In this document: positions 8,801 through 16,217 of the stretch, one piece after another
How the letters are laid out: the number at the start of each line of letters is the position of its first letter
Numbering within the stretch: the stretch's first letter is position 1
Assembly: GCF_002367995.1 (NCBI RefSeq)
Contig: NZ_AP018212.1
Location: 1 to 57,802 of the forward strand
Direction: 5' to 3'
Length of the DNA: 57,802 bases
Origin: Calothrix brevissima NIES-22
Lineage (GTDB): Bacteria > Cyanobacteriota > Cyanobacteriia > Cyanobacteriales > Nostocaceae
Translations under genes and position numbers: made by a program
The notes under the pieces: model-generated
Told to the model about the DNA's origin: nothing
What the model saw: the letters and a program-made list of their open reading frames with translations, nothing else
Databases searched by the model: none

Positions 8801-9469
8801 GATCAGCAATTCGCACAACCAATCAGGGGCGATCGCAACTTCTGTTGTCTCTGGTGAATTAATCCACTGATAGCTGCCCGTTGTCGGGTGTCGGCTAGGT
8901 GGCAGGCAAGATTGAGAGCGATTGTATCTAAATTCCAGTAACTCAGTTGGCTTGCCCTCAGCATCACGGGCAGTTTGTAAATTCTCCCACTCAGTTAAAA
9001 CAGCCCTGTTAAAGTCTTTCAGCAGTGGCCTAACTTCATTGGGAATTTGGAATAGCAGCTGATAACGCCCAGGCTTGCCAGAAGTCCAAGAAACAGTTCT
9101 TGGTAAGTTACCGCCACAGATCGCATTGAGCAATGGTTCAGCAGTGCTGCCATCAACGTCAATCGCCAGCTTTCCATCTGATGCCTCACCCGTTCGCAGT
9201 CCAAAACCTGACCAATAAGCAGTGTAGGGATTGCCTTTTTTGCTAATCTTCTTTTCACCGTGCAAGATTAGCCGTGCAATCTCGCTATGGGGGATAAATT
9301 CTTCTGTCTGCCAGTTTTCGCGCCGTGGAGATTTATCTTGAAGGGGTGTCAGTGACCAATTTTTAGGAATATCTCTTAAGCCGTTGGCGATATCCTTGGC
9401 GTTGGGAACACGGCTAAATGGTTTCCAATCTTCTGTTTTAGTACGGGTAAGGGTAGCCAATGTGTTCAT
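5873..9469 (-). CDS. Plasmid replication protein, primase-helicase (CyRepA1-like)
   Basis: 1198 aa, the probable replication initiator. The N-terminal ~250 residues look like a bifunctional primase-polymerase (AEP) domain: acidic pair in AIDVDGSTAE, SWTSGKPGRYQLLFQ, and a basic/Pro motif LPPSRHPTTGSYQW. A second part carries a Walker A (SHPGLGKSY, ~residue 490) and a cysteine cluster CNGCSLKNQC (~600). A further helicase-like segment contains IFLDATLSKSK. Near the C-terminus (~1080) a helix-turn-helix is visible (VIAKIADISQAWVSRF). The ATG follows a GGGAGGGAAGG ribosome-binding site. Three 22-bp iterons lie ~290-355 bp upstream. Size and order fit the very large Rep proteins of cyanobacterial plasmids; the CyRepA1 label is from memory. 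Confidence 0.8.
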   Translation of the reverse strand: MNTLATLTRTKTEDWKPFSRVPNAKDIANGLRDIPKNWSLTPLQDKSPRRENWQTEEFIPHSEIARLILHGEKKISKKGNPYTAYWSGFGLRTGEASDGKLAIDVDGSTAEPLLNAICGGNLPRTVSWTSGKPGRYQLLFQIPNEVRPLLKDFNRAVLTEWENLQTARDAEGKPTELLEFRYNRSQSCLPPSRHPTTGSYQWINSPETTEVAIAPDWLCELLIKFATQEQHKEQERQERAVKWAEMRQQGTIKENSTNLIEFLEFEVLPRLSAEQIYCWEGHNFRQYGKTIKGCPPWRQSASGTSFHVWWDGQNWAWQDKATGEGGTAVQYRWKLCGGYGTPKGHDFVKIVEELARDAGVTVPEAIIREPQSFFADKRVITRAEWEIKQIKADLVSFQNLITQTVAPFQPIFKKFGKGLSNQPAATLPKFEDSSHQIINYKPGNIPVKTDDVADIRIQCTPDQHIQAWLEAVSKGWKLILDKSHPGLGKSYRAGMLTAAQFGIDKLIYQDANHRNPSTLPIETNFVDLPVRHNGFKLDPTRQTPLGSDFQLWIKPGETADTIGNCHRTYLFNAFRHKNFTSLDFEESDISPICNGCSLKNQCRFASGDGYGFRFQKRTTIHAFRELRAHPDSTPTDLINVADQAFTVGRIWEEAGTLIKPVLSLDVNQADFEKTVGQLALNAPSLLVQLQPVIQALHPLFTQDIDSPDRYGFNDASIRSMLPPFPSDLDIEAFRQALEPDLKFLEDLDTIDVNSDLQLKKSAAARYAAKQITKDSARNAGREFLDLPLYWLPDFLEAWKGDGAFSCSWGVLSIYRKNPKHIELVNSAQFNIFLDATLSKSKLKLKLGSSDPVLVIEQQRPDYSNLTVINVTGLGKLPKYRSPSLIARVNALKEALTKLHSQLGIIDWKAIADTATDRREYGHFVDGRGVNRFCDADALASFGIPYQNIGVLAAQLQVMTGKPVNLSDKNSTFQKCLTELVQAEIIQEIGRLRSHRRPTEQLTFYFCADYDLSFLADHLPNVKLQSIDACQLCPEAGTASQQTGIAIVNAFTQLWQSKHKITQTVIAKIADISQAWVSRFTKVWGGWTRFKKILLLLLDCLHSDSNKNFSELEEDEQWLASEYFPILCQQPELSPEVLLDEVALVAKTIGNRAMERVLHECTPQVRANLLVAALSCLPTEIYSNESILLAITPMQSAVT

Positions 9470-9966
9470 TTAACCTTCCCTCCCTGTTACGGCATTCGTC
9501 ATTTGTCACTCCTCTTGAGAAGCCGCTCATCAGCCATTACCCCTTGTGCTGGTCACTCTAGGATGGGTGCTATGGGATTTTGGTTTGAGGGCAGCTTAAA
9601 GTTTTCAGTAGCAAAAAAGTTTTTGATATTTTTAGACACCAGGAAATAATGCCAGATTGGTCAAAACCACTCGGCAAAACTGATCTAATTAATCTAATTA
9701 ATCAGGGCTGTTTTAAGAGGCTACAACCCTTATGTAGCAAGGATTTCAAAAATGGATTGTCCGGGGATTCTAGAGTTTTTGTCCGGGGATTCTAGAGTTT
9801 TCGTCCGGGGATTCTAGAGCCTTTGTTTTAAAAGCCAACGCTTTACAGGGCAAAGCTTTGAAGCCAATTTTTTGAATTATTTTTTTTAAAACAAGAATGC
9901 AACAGAAAACCAGCCATCCACAGCCGGATCGCCAACTCGTAGTTGAGAAATGCAGAGTAATAATAC
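9470..9966. other. Probable replication origin region
   Basis: A 497-bp non-coding region between the rep start (9469, leftward) and the end of the next leftward gene. It contains the iteron array at 9759-9824, short AT-rich direct repeats (CTAATTAATCTAATTAATC near 9686-9704) and an A/T-rich tract near 9870-9895. A CCATCCACA near 9914 is only a partial match to a DnaA box. An iteron array beside an AT-rich patch upstream of a rep gene is the classic layout of an iteron-controlled origin. Which segment opens cannot be seen. Confidence 0.6.
9759..9824. repeat. Three 22-bp tandem iterons
   Basis: Copies start at 9759, 9781 and 9803, each beginning GTCCGGGGATTCTAGAG and followed by 5 variable bases (TTTTT, TTTTC, CCTTT). 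The 22-bp period equals two helical turns, so bound proteins would line up on one face. The array is upstream of the rep gene on its own strand side. Iterons of this type are usually Rep-binding sites that both start and limit replication. Confidence 0.85.
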
Positions 9967-11652
9967 TTAGTCTTGGATATCTAAAAGCGTTTGGAGCTGG
10001 GCAGCAAGTTGTGGATTAAAGGTGCGCTCACCCCGTTCAATTAGGGAAATCATGTTTTGAGATACGCCGAGAAAACCAGCCAATTTGGATTGAGACCAAC
10101 CTTTAGCAATACGTGCTTCTTTAACTTGACTGCTAGTCAAGCTGATTTGTTGTTCAGGTGAGGGCGTGGCTTTGGGCTGTAACTTTTCTACTTTGGGTTT
10201 AACTTTCGGCTGTAATCGTTCAGCTGTGAGTTTGGCCTTGGATGCTATAAGTTCTGGGATAGGGCTTGGGGGTTTGATAGTGAGTTTTGCATCCAACAGC
10301 TTGTCGAGGTAGCCTTTAGGATTCTTATTCTTGGAATCTGGTCTTAATTCTTCGGGGTAACTTTCGAGGTCAAATGCAATCTGCCAGCCTAGTTTTAGTA
10401 GTAGCTTTATGGCACTATCCCAGTGCTTTTTTAAGTCATAAGCTCGGCGGCGATCTAACCTAGCTCTATCGATAATTGGTTTGGCGAATGCAATTTCTAA
10501 TAGCTCCTGTACTTTGTAATTTCCATCAAGGCGAATTCGACTATCTAATGTTAGATAAATAGCCAGTCTTAGTGCGAGTTCATCATGGTAGGGATCTATT
10601 TTCAAAACTTGTTGGGCTAAGTAGCCAAACTGATATAAAGCATCCCTTGATTTTGCGCCTGCTCTGTTTAAAAAATGTTTAGTCCAAGCACCTGGTTGAA
10701 TAATTAACTGAACTTCATCAGGCTCATCTATTTTTCCTTGTAAATTTATCTGACCATAAGGGACAACTGTAATATTCCACATTCGCCCTACAGGGGTACT
10801 AGCATTTATTCCACCTTTTTTGTTCCTTCCTTCTACCCATACTGCTTTAACTAATAAACAATCTAATGCGAAAGCAGTTTTGGCTATTTCTGAGAGTTTT
10901 TTATGTTTGGCTAAATCAGTACGCTGATCCCAACCCATATCTTTTATCAAGTCACTGGCATTGAGAATAAATAAGCTTTCCCACGGTCTTTCTTGTTTCA
11001 TTGCATAGGCAGCAAAGATTAGGTGCAGTTTGGCACTGTTAAACCCAAATTTATCAATGATTTGTAGTGCTTCATCCCAAGGGAGCATGGAAATATCACC
11101 AGGGTTGGCAATATAATGCTCAATGAAGTTTTGAGAATCGCCCTTAGCTCTATGTTGTAAGTAGGCTATTCCATCTTCATTTTGTTTCCACAATTCTTTT
11201 TTGATTTGAGAGTCAATACTGGAAAACATAACTGCTGCTGTTGGAATAGCTTCAAAGTCTTGGGACTTAAATAATTTTGATTGTCTAGCTGTAATTGAAG
11301 TATTTGGGATGGAATTAGCTGGAGTTTCAAAAGAACTTCTGTTTTCCTGACTACTATTTTTACATTTCTCCGTTTGAGATTTGGTAGCCGGAGGAGATAA
11401 TTTATCTTCGGCATTTTCAAAATAATTATCTTCTATCTTTCTCAGATTAATGGAGGTTGTTACAGGAACTTCTTTGAGAGACTGTAACAAATGACTGCGT
11501 AAAGCTTTTAGAAATTGTTCCTGATTAGGAAATAGAGTTGAATCAATTTCTATGATTAATTTACTGAGGTCAATGTTTTCCTGACCTTCTTGATTAATCA
11601 AGTTGAGATTTACGATTAATGGAAGTTGCGGATTTAAATCATTTGCTGCCAT
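9967..11652 (-). CDS. Plasmid protein with C-terminal XRE helix-turn-helix
   Basis: 561 aa. The C-terminal ~60 residues are a clear XRE/Cro HTH (VKEARIAKGWSQSKLAGFLGVSQNMISLIERGE). The central ~300 residues (PWDEALQIIDKFGF to LDRRRAYDLKKHWDSAIKLLLKLGW) are folded, helix-rich and not recognised. They mention conserved-looking blocks such as ELALRLAIYLTLDSRIR that could be winged-helix as in plasmid initiators, but this is a guess. A Pro/Lys-rich linker (PKVKPKVEKLQPKATP) joins the two. It lies directly upstream of the origin and rep in the same direction, which suggests a role in replication or copy control. No strong ribosome-binding site precedes the ATG. Confidence 0.65.
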   Translation of the reverse strand: MAANDLNPQLPLIVNLNLINQEGQENIDLSKLIIEIDSTLFPNQEQFLKALRSHLLQSLKEVPVTTSINLRKIEDNYFENAEDKLSPPATKSQTEKCKNSSQENRSSFETPANSIPNTSITARQSKLFKSQDFEAIPTAAVMFSSIDSQIKKELWKQNEDGIAYLQHRAKGDSQNFIEHYIANPGDISMLPWDEALQIIDKFGFNSAKLHLIFAAYAMKQERPWESLFILNASDLIKDMGWDQRTDLAKHKKLSEIAKTAFALDCLLVKAVWVEGRNKKGGINASTPVGRMWNITVVPYGQINLQGKIDEPDEVQLIIQPGAWTKHFLNRAGAKSRDALYQFGYLAQQVLKIDPYHDELALRLAIYLTLDSRIRLDGNYKVQELLEIAFAKPIIDRARLDRRRAYDLKKHWDSAIKLLLKLGWQIAFDLESYPEELRPDSKNKNPKGYLDKLLDAKLTIKPPSPIPELIASKAKLTAERLQPKVKPKVEKLQPKATPSPEQQISLTSSQVKEARIAKGWSQSKLAGFLGVSQNMISLIERGERTFNPQLAAQLQTLLDIQD

Positions 11653-11850
11653 AAGATAGATAACTCTAATTGAATCGAATTTATCTGCTAGGACTGCATG
11701 GGCAACAGCAGGCGGATTTCATCGATTGGTGCATCAGTCAGCCGCCATTTAACGCCAGCAAGGGAAAGTTTTCTCTGCCAATTATGTATGTTAGCTATTT
11801 CAAGCTGATCGCTTTATTAATGGCAGGGATGGCAGAATGACTGTTTGTAT
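11653..11850 (-). pseudogene. Possible C-terminal remnant of an unknown gene
   Basis: On the minus strand a short open stretch (about 11820 down to 11697) reads DQLEIANIHNWQRKLSLAG then VKWRLTDAPIDEIRLLLP before a stop. It has no start codon and a stop just upstream, yet looks more like protein than random sequence. It may be the tail of a lost gene. This is a weak call. Confidence 0.2.
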
Positions 11851-12372
11851 TCATTTGTCCTTCTTGTCGTTGCTGGATGATGAGGTTTCGTTTTGATTTT
11901 CTTTATTACTTTTCTCCAATGTGCGAAACTCACCTTTTTCTTTTGCTTCTCTGATTGCAGATTCGACTAAGTAAGCAGCAAGGTTTGCTGTTGGGCGACC
12001 TTGATACTCAGCCCAAGCCTCTAAATCTTCGTAAACTACATCAGGAAGGGTTAAATTAACTCTTTTACTTGCATCAGGATTATTCGTTCCATTAAGCAGA
12101 GGCTTGAAATGGGCGATTAGCGCATCTTCAATTTGTCCTAACAGTTTTATGTCGTTACATTCCAGCCATGCAATGCAAATCTCACTACCCAATCTTGTGA
12201 ACTGCTTGTACCTGTTGTGTGCAGTTAGCCTTTGGGCAAGGTTTATGGTCTTACCAATATATAGAACATCCTCGTTCTGCATCACAAAGTAGATAGCTGA
12301 ACATTTTGGCAAGCGCGATCGCTCATTTAAAGGCAATGAAGGCAGTAAAAGCGGGTCGATGCCAGTGTTCAT
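11851..12372 (-). CDS. GIY-YIG nuclease domain fused to a ribbon-helix-helix-like tail
   Basis: 173 aa. Residues ~22-95 form a GIY-YIG domain: AIYFVMQNEDVLYIGKTINLA gives the two motif strands (IYF...LYIGKT), then RLTAH and a Glu in QIEDALIAHFKPLLN that is the usual metal ligand. Residues ~105-145 (RVNLTLPDVVYEDLEAWAEY, then NLAAYLVESAIREA) match a CopG-like beta-alpha-alpha pattern. The tail is Glu/Asn/Ser-rich. The start overlaps the upstream gene's stop as ATGA, so the two are translationally coupled. A fusion like this could place a nuclease at a DNA site chosen by the second domain; that is inference. Confidence 0.75.
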   Translation of the reverse strand: MNTGIDPLLLPSLPLNERSRLPKCSAIYFVMQNEDVLYIGKTINLAQRLTAHNRYKQFTRLGSEICIAWLECNDIKLLGQIEDALIAHFKPLLNGTNNPDASKRVNLTLPDVVYEDLEAWAEYQGRPTANLAAYLVESAIREAKEKGEFRTLEKSNKENQNETSSSSNDKKDK

Positions 12373-12584
12373 TTACTCTCCTTGCCTTCTTGGTCTTTCA
12401 ACTCGAAATACTCGCGTAATAGGTTCTCCAACCCCTGACTGTTATCGACACCATTCTCTACGCAATAAATTTTGAATCTTTTGAGTAGGTCTTGTGGTAC
12501 CAACCCCCTTACCAAGCCGTAGTTAGGATCTTTTTTCTTATCTGTCACAGTAGCAATGTGCTGATGTAGCAACTCCTGCTCCAT
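12369..12584 (-). CDS. Small ribbon-helix-helix-like protein
   Basis: 71 aa from the ATG at 12584, chosen because AAGGAG lies 9 nt upstream; the frame is open a further 12 codons. The sequence GLVRGLVPQDLLKRFKIYCVENGVDNSQGLENLLREYFELK has the strand-helix-helix layout of CopG/Arc proteins. Its stop overlaps the start of the GIY-YIG gene. It probably regulates the pair or pairs with the RHH-like tail of its neighbour. No family name can be given. Confidence 0.6.
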   Translation of the reverse strand: MEQELLHQHIATVTDKKKDPNYGLVRGLVPQDLLKRFKIYCVENGVDNSQGLENLLREYFELKDQEGKESK

Positions 12585-12801
12585 TATTCCATGCTCCTTT
12601 TTAAAATTCATTTGTAGCAATGTTGCGACATCGCGACATAGTGCTATAGTAACTTATAGGACGCAGAAAGTCTGCAAATTTTTTAGAAGAATCAAAAACA
12701 ACCCAATTGCGTCGAATCTTTTTTGGCATGGGCATCTGATTGCAACCATGCTCACAGTTATGTCTGCAAATGATTTCAGTAATTCTTAAGGACTCCAAAA
12801 T

Positions 12802-13092
12802 ATGACTCAAGCGCGAGTTGTGATTAGGGGCGCGGCCCTAGAAATGGGCGAACATCTTTTGAAAACTACAAAATTAGCAAGTTTAACAGAGCTAATTAAC
12901 GTGATGTTTTCTAGGTACGGTAGGCATTTGGAAGCTACTTGGGAAGTTTTGCCAGCCTTTGATGTAGATGAATGCGCTCTTTTAGCAAAATCAGTGTCCA
13001 AAGTAGTTACGCCAATATCTGCACCAGTAGCAGATTGTACTTTTGATGAACAATCAACCACCGATAGAAGCAATCAACGAACTACCTCTTGA
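12802..13092 (+). CDS. Small unknown protein, possible RHH regulator
   Basis: 96 aa, first gene of the rightward cluster that runs to 18292. AAGGA sits 10 nt before the ATG. The first 50 residues (TQARVVIRGAALEMGEHLL, then LTELINVMFSRYGRHL) have a strand followed by two helices, as in ribbon-helix-helix proteins; the tail is Ser/Thr-rich. It overlaps the next gene by 47 nt. A DNA-binding autoregulator of the cluster is plausible but unproven. Confidence 0.5.
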   Translation: MTQARVVIRGAALEMGEHLLKTTKLASLTELINVMFSRYGRHLEATWEVLPAFDVDECALLAKSVSKVVTPISAPVADCTFDEQSTTDRSNQRTTS

Positions 13093-13612
13093 GAAAGTAA
13101 TGCTTAATCAAAATCAAACAAGAAGGTTAGAAGCAATAGCACGTTGGCTCAAAGAAATTCGAGATTCAGCCGAATTCAAGCAACTGGAATACTCTCCAGA
13201 TGTAACACTAGCCGACGCAATCCAAGCAGTAGGCGAACTACTACAGGAAGAAGATGATTGTGATTACAGCCCGTCGAATTTTACTGATGAAGAGTGGCAC
13301 AAGTATCTGGAACAAAGACCAGTAATGCACATTCGCCGCGTGAAAACTTTGCGTGAAAAGATTAGCTCATTCATCCTAGATGCTGCGTCAGAAGTAGCAC
13401 TTCTGAGCTTGCTAACTACTGGTTTTATGGTTATTGGTAGTATCTTCTGTCACGGCGTTGACCGGATTGAGCAAAGTAGAGGCGAAAAATATCAACCAAC
13501 ATGGATTTGCAATGCCAAAATTTTTGAAGGAAGTGCCATTGCATCTCTCGCCATCTTCCTGGGTGCAAGCCTGACGGGTGCGTGTGCATCTGGAGGTAAC
13601 AAAGATGGATAA
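13046..13612 (+). CDS. Unknown membrane protein, two C-terminal TM segments
   Basis: 188 aa from ATG 13046 (a TTG directly before it could also serve). The N-terminal ~110 residues are soluble and acidic. Two hydrophobic helices follow near the end (ASEVALLSLLTTGFMVIGSIF and IASLAIFLGASLTGACASG). It starts inside the preceding gene and its end overlaps the next start, so it sits in a tightly packed operon. No family recognised. Confidence 0.55.
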   Translation: MNNQPPIEAINELPLEKVMLNQNQTRRLEAIARWLKEIRDSAEFKQLEYSPDVTLADAIQAVGELLQEEDDCDYSPSNFTDEEWHKYLEQRPVMHIRRVKTLREKISSFILDAASEVALLSLLTTGFMVIGSIFCHGVDRIEQSRGEKYQPTWICNAKIFEGSAIASLAIFLGASLTGACASGGNKDG

Positions 13613-13880
13613 CTTAATTCCCGTCTATGAATCTTCTACCTTGTCACACCGTAAGGTGTATCAAATTAAGGGTGCGCTGTATCGCTTTACAGGTAGATGT
13701 CCTTGGGCAAGAATTGACCATCCACAATGGTGTTTCACCCCGCTTGCTGGACAAAGGCGAAAAGCCGACATCAAGCTAAATCAGAACAATGTCCGACATG
13801 GAATTTATGAAGTCCCTGGTATGGTTGCCAGTCGTCAATCTGAAGTAATGGGACAGGGCATACAGCAAACCTTGTTTTGA
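13605..13880 (+). CDS. Small unknown protein
   Basis: 91 aa. ATG 13605 is chosen because GGAGG lies 8 nt upstream inside the previous gene's end; the longer upstream frame lacks support. The sequence has a compact conserved-looking core (YQIKGALYRFTGRCPWARIDH, PQWCFTPLAG). No transmembrane segment and no recognised domain. It overlaps the preceding gene by 8 nt, so it is probably coupled to it. Confidence 0.5.
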   Translation: MDNLIPVYESSTLSHRKVYQIKGALYRFTGRCPWARIDHPQWCFTPLAGQRRKADIKLNQNNVRHGIYEVPGMVASRQSEVMGQGIQQTLF

Positions 13881-14203
13881 TGTGTTTGATTTGCGACTGG
13901 CTTTAATGCTTCCTTGAGCAACGCGGGAAGCAAAACTAGACGATTCAAGGGCGACTTGTGGGGGTAAATGAGAAAGTGTCAGTAAGTCGCAAAACCTGAA
14001 GAGTCCTATTATTGCGTGGTTATTTGCGACAAATCTTAGTTGTGAAAGGTTGTCCAATTTTAAAAATCCAAGGTTATTGATAGCCGTCAGACTCAGAACT
14101 ATATCAAATACCTGGAATCAGACTCAGGGCTATATCAAATACCTTGGCATAACCGGATGTTTAGTTAATTTTTGACCAACTTAATTAATAGTTCGGAGGT
14201 CAT
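13881..14203. other. Intergenic gap with a 31-bp tandem repeat
   Basis: A 323-bp break in the rightward cluster. It ends with a two-copy tandem repeat (14087-14148). A minus-strand open frame here contains LPPQVALESSSFASRVAQG, which looks faintly protein-like, but it has no ribosome-binding site and overlaps the preceding gene, so I do not call it. Confidence 0.45.
14087..14148. repeat. Two-copy 31-bp tandem repeat
   Basis: Units start at 14087 and 14118 and share TCAGACTCAG, then CTATATCAAATACC. The two differ at a few positions around the middle. The repeat lies ~55 bp upstream of the GTG start at 14204, so it may be an operator for the second half of the cluster. Confidence 0.55.
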
Positions 14204-14713
14204 GTGCCAACAAAAGTGTATTCAGCTAAATATCGCCAGCTGAAACAGATTTATGAGCGGAAGATGGGTAAACAAGTTTCAGATATCACTTGGTATCGAG
14301 TAGTAGCTTTTCTCAAACAGCGTTTTAGCTTAAATGTAGAGTCAAGGAACGCTCAAGAAATAGTTGAGATGTTTGCAGGACTAAGGCGGCGCTACGGGGC
14401 GCTAACTCCTGCTAGCAAAGGATTTAATGAGCGCTGGCAAGTTTTTAAGCATTTCTATGAGTTAGACGCTAGTTATAACGGCAAGAGCTTTTTAGTGGCG
14501 CTGGCAGATTATCTAAAAATTAACCTTGATGACGTACCGCGCAGCACTCGTTACTACTGGTTTAGTCAAGCGGGACTATCTTTTAACGCCTTTCATACTT
14601 ACCACAGCAAGGATTTAGCGCTGGTTGGGTTCGTTGCAGCTAAGTGGGCAATTAACAAGAGATCGCAGCCGATGAAATCCGCTATTCCTGAAGTTTTAGT
14701 ACTAGCCAAATAA
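14204..14713 (+). CDS. Unknown protein (169 aa)
   Basis: GTG start preceded by CGGAGG. The protein is basic, mostly helical and aromatic-rich in its middle (YELDASYNGKSFLVALADYL, RSTRYYWFSQAGLSFNAF). No transmembrane helix and no motif I recognise. Twelve bases separate it from the next gene, so it belongs to the same transcript as the following small and membrane proteins. Confidence 0.55.
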   Translation: MPTKVYSAKYRQLKQIYERKMGKQVSDITWYRVVAFLKQRFSLNVESRNAQEIVEMFAGLRRRYGALTPASKGFNERWQVFKHFYELDASYNGKSFLVALADYLKINLDDVPRSTRYYWFSQAGLSFNAFHTYHSKDLALVGFVAAKWAINKRSQPMKSAIPEVLVLAK

Positions 14714-14725
14714 AGAGTAATCATC

Positions 14726-15376
14726 ATGTCTAACAAGTTTACTAACAATGTACGTACTCGTTTATACAAGCAAGGTTATCAAGGATTCACCAAGGACGAT
14801 TACACAGAAGCGGCGATCGCCTCCGAGTGTGATGACCTTGATAATCCCAGCAAAGACCAATTGAGCCAAGCTGTTGAATATCTCAAAGAAAAAGCAGTCG
14901 GTCGATTATCAGTAATTGATGAACCCGTTGAAGAAACATTTTTAACTAGTACAGAAGATTCACAGCCTGAGCCTGATAAGACTCAGCTTGCGGTTGCAGA
15001 AACAGAGAACCAGATTGTGCTGAGTGAGCAACAAAAACAAGCACTGGTGACAGAAATTGCCGAAGGTGCAGGGATTGAGTTAAAAGCGGCGGATGTGAAA
15101 CAGATTACAGTGTCTATCGCTTCTACCTTTGCATCCAGAAAAGATTTAAACGATGCAATTTTTAATGCGCTTGTCCACTTCGCAAAGGAATTTAAGAATC
15201 AGGAAGTAGCGAAAATCCGGCGCAAAGCTGACGAAATCAGGCGAACGCTGGCGGAGATGGACGATGCGGCAGGCAGTGAACTGACGCAGATTAAACAAGC
15301 GATGGAGGCGACCGCCCTGGACTACAAAAGCCAGTTTGCAGACCTCGCGTTATCTTTCGCCGGAATCATCGATTAA
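14726..15376 (+). CDS. Unknown acidic helical protein (216 aa)
   Basis: Three parts can be seen: an N-terminal helical segment (FTKDDYTEAAIASECDDLDNPSKDQ), an acidic linker (PVEETFLTSTEDSQPEPDKTQ), and a long helical C-terminal part (KEFKNQEVAKIRRKADEIRRTLAEM) likely to form a coiled coil. No transmembrane segment. It sits between unknown genes of the same cluster and may be a structural or assembly protein; function not recognised. Confidence 0.55.
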   Translation: MSNKFTNNVRTRLYKQGYQGFTKDDYTEAAIASECDDLDNPSKDQLSQAVEYLKEKAVGRLSVIDEPVEETFLTSTEDSQPEPDKTQLAVAETENQIVLSEQQKQALVTEIAEGAGIELKAADVKQITVSIASTFASRKDLNDAIFNALVHFAKEFKNQEVAKIRRKADEIRRTLAEMDDAAGSELTQIKQAMEATALDYKSQFADLALSFAGIID

Positions 15377-15404
15377 GCAGACAGGCTCGCTCACTTACAG
15401 GCAT

Positions 15405-15542
15405 TTGTTAATTGGGCTGGTGGGGATACCGTTGCTCATGGCGCTGGCGGCTCCCCTCGCTCAATGGTTTGTCAAAGAATGTTGCTCATACAGGAGTTAC
15501 AAACGTGAAGCACATCAAGAATATGGTCGGCAAGTACGGTAA
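15405..15542 (+). CDS. Possible 45-aa single-pass membrane protein
   Basis: A TTG-start frame overlapping the start of the next gene. It encodes a strong hydrophobic helix right at the N-terminus (LLIGLVGIPLLMALAAPLAQWF) followed by a basic tail (KECCSYRSYKREAHQEYG). A short CAGG lies just upstream of the TTG. It fills the 128-nt gap between two cluster genes, which otherwise would be empty. Such one-helix peptides occur as coat, pilin-like or lysis proteins, but there is no direct evidence of function. Confidence 0.35.
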   Translation: MLIGLVGIPLLMALAAPLAQWFVKECCSYRSYKREAHQEYGRQVR

Positions 15543-16152
15543 AAAGCTTACGGCAAGGGCGCAAAAGCTGGGGATCGCTGATAGCTTAATTCTGGGCTGT
15601 ATTAATGGTGATGATGCAGCGCTGGCTAAAGTCGGGGAAATGGGTAATGAGGGCGATCGCATTTTAACCATCATGCCCTACATCACAGATAACCTCAGTG
15701 CGTTTATCAAGGGTACTGAGGAGTACAACAAAGGACTAGCAGAGATTTACAAGCAAGCTGGCGCGTCTGGTATTGCCATTGACAAAGCCAGTGCTGATTT
15801 AACGGTAGCCAATCTCAAGTATGGTCATGAACGCTCAGAAATTGGATTGAAACTGGCCAGCGATCGCACGCTAGAAAATCAGCGTTACAGAGAAAGCATT
15901 GACCTGATTAAGCTCAAAGCCTACATCGACTACCACATGAGCCAAGTTGACCATCTAGGGGCTTCTAAATCGCAGTTAGCTCGACCCGTAAAGGCACAAT
16001 TAGACGCTGACAGGGCTTATGAAATGGAGAAAGCCAAACATCTGCTGACTTATGGCGAAAGCGCAGACCTTGATTTAGTACCTCGTAAGTCATTCACGAC
16101 TAACAAACTAGTCCAAGCGTTCCGCACTGCTGTTTCTACAATTTTCGATTAA
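15505..16152 (+). CDS. Unknown soluble protein (215 aa)
   Basis: GTG 15505 is chosen because CAGGAG precedes it by 8 nt; the longer upstream frame encodes Trp/Arg-rich sequence typical of an out-of-frame read. The protein is helical and charged, with a Gly/Asp segment (GCINGDDAALAKVGEMGNEGD) and a long helix (LIKLKAYIDYHMSQVDHLG). No membrane span and no named domain. A hairpin directly follows its stop. Confidence 0.55.
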   Translation: MKHIKNMVGKYGKKLTARAQKLGIADSLILGCINGDDAALAKVGEMGNEGDRILTIMPYITDNLSAFIKGTEEYNKGLAEIYKQAGASGIAIDKASADLTVANLKYGHERSEIGLKLASDRTLENQRYRESIDLIKLKAYIDYHMSQVDHLGASKSQLARPVKAQLDADRAYEMEKAKHLLTYGESADLDLVPRKSFTTNKLVQAFRTAVSTIFD

Positions 16153-16166
16153 TTCAAATAGCAAAA

Positions 16167-16195
16167 TCCCCTACGAGTTTGCGCTCAGTAGGGGA
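16167..16195. terminator. Intercistronic hairpin (attenuator or processing site)
   Basis: TCCCCTAC at 16167-16174 pairs perfectly with GTAGGGGA at 16188-16195, with a 13-nt loop. It lies 14 bp after the stop at 16152 and before the start at 16218. There is no T-tract after it, so full termination is unlikely; partial termination or mRNA stabilization fits better. Confidence 0.45.
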
Positions 16196-16217
16196 AATCA
16201 TCATATCAGTAATAACA

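Noticed and set aside
12601-12810. Minus-strand 69-codon frame upstream of the small RHH gene
   Set aside because: Covers the intergenic promoter region of two divergent genes; composition is not protein-like and no ribosome-binding site is seen.
12807-13073. Minus-strand frame opposite the first cluster gene
   Set aside because: Shadow of a plus-strand gene that has a Shine-Dalgarno and continues into an operon.
13776-14057. Minus-strand 93-codon frame
   Set aside because: Contains a faintly protein-like stretch, but overlaps a plus-strand gene and lacks start signals; left as uncertain in the intergenic note.
14087-14148. Start of a CRISPR array
   Set aside because: Two tandem copies without spacers; it is a simple tandem duplication.
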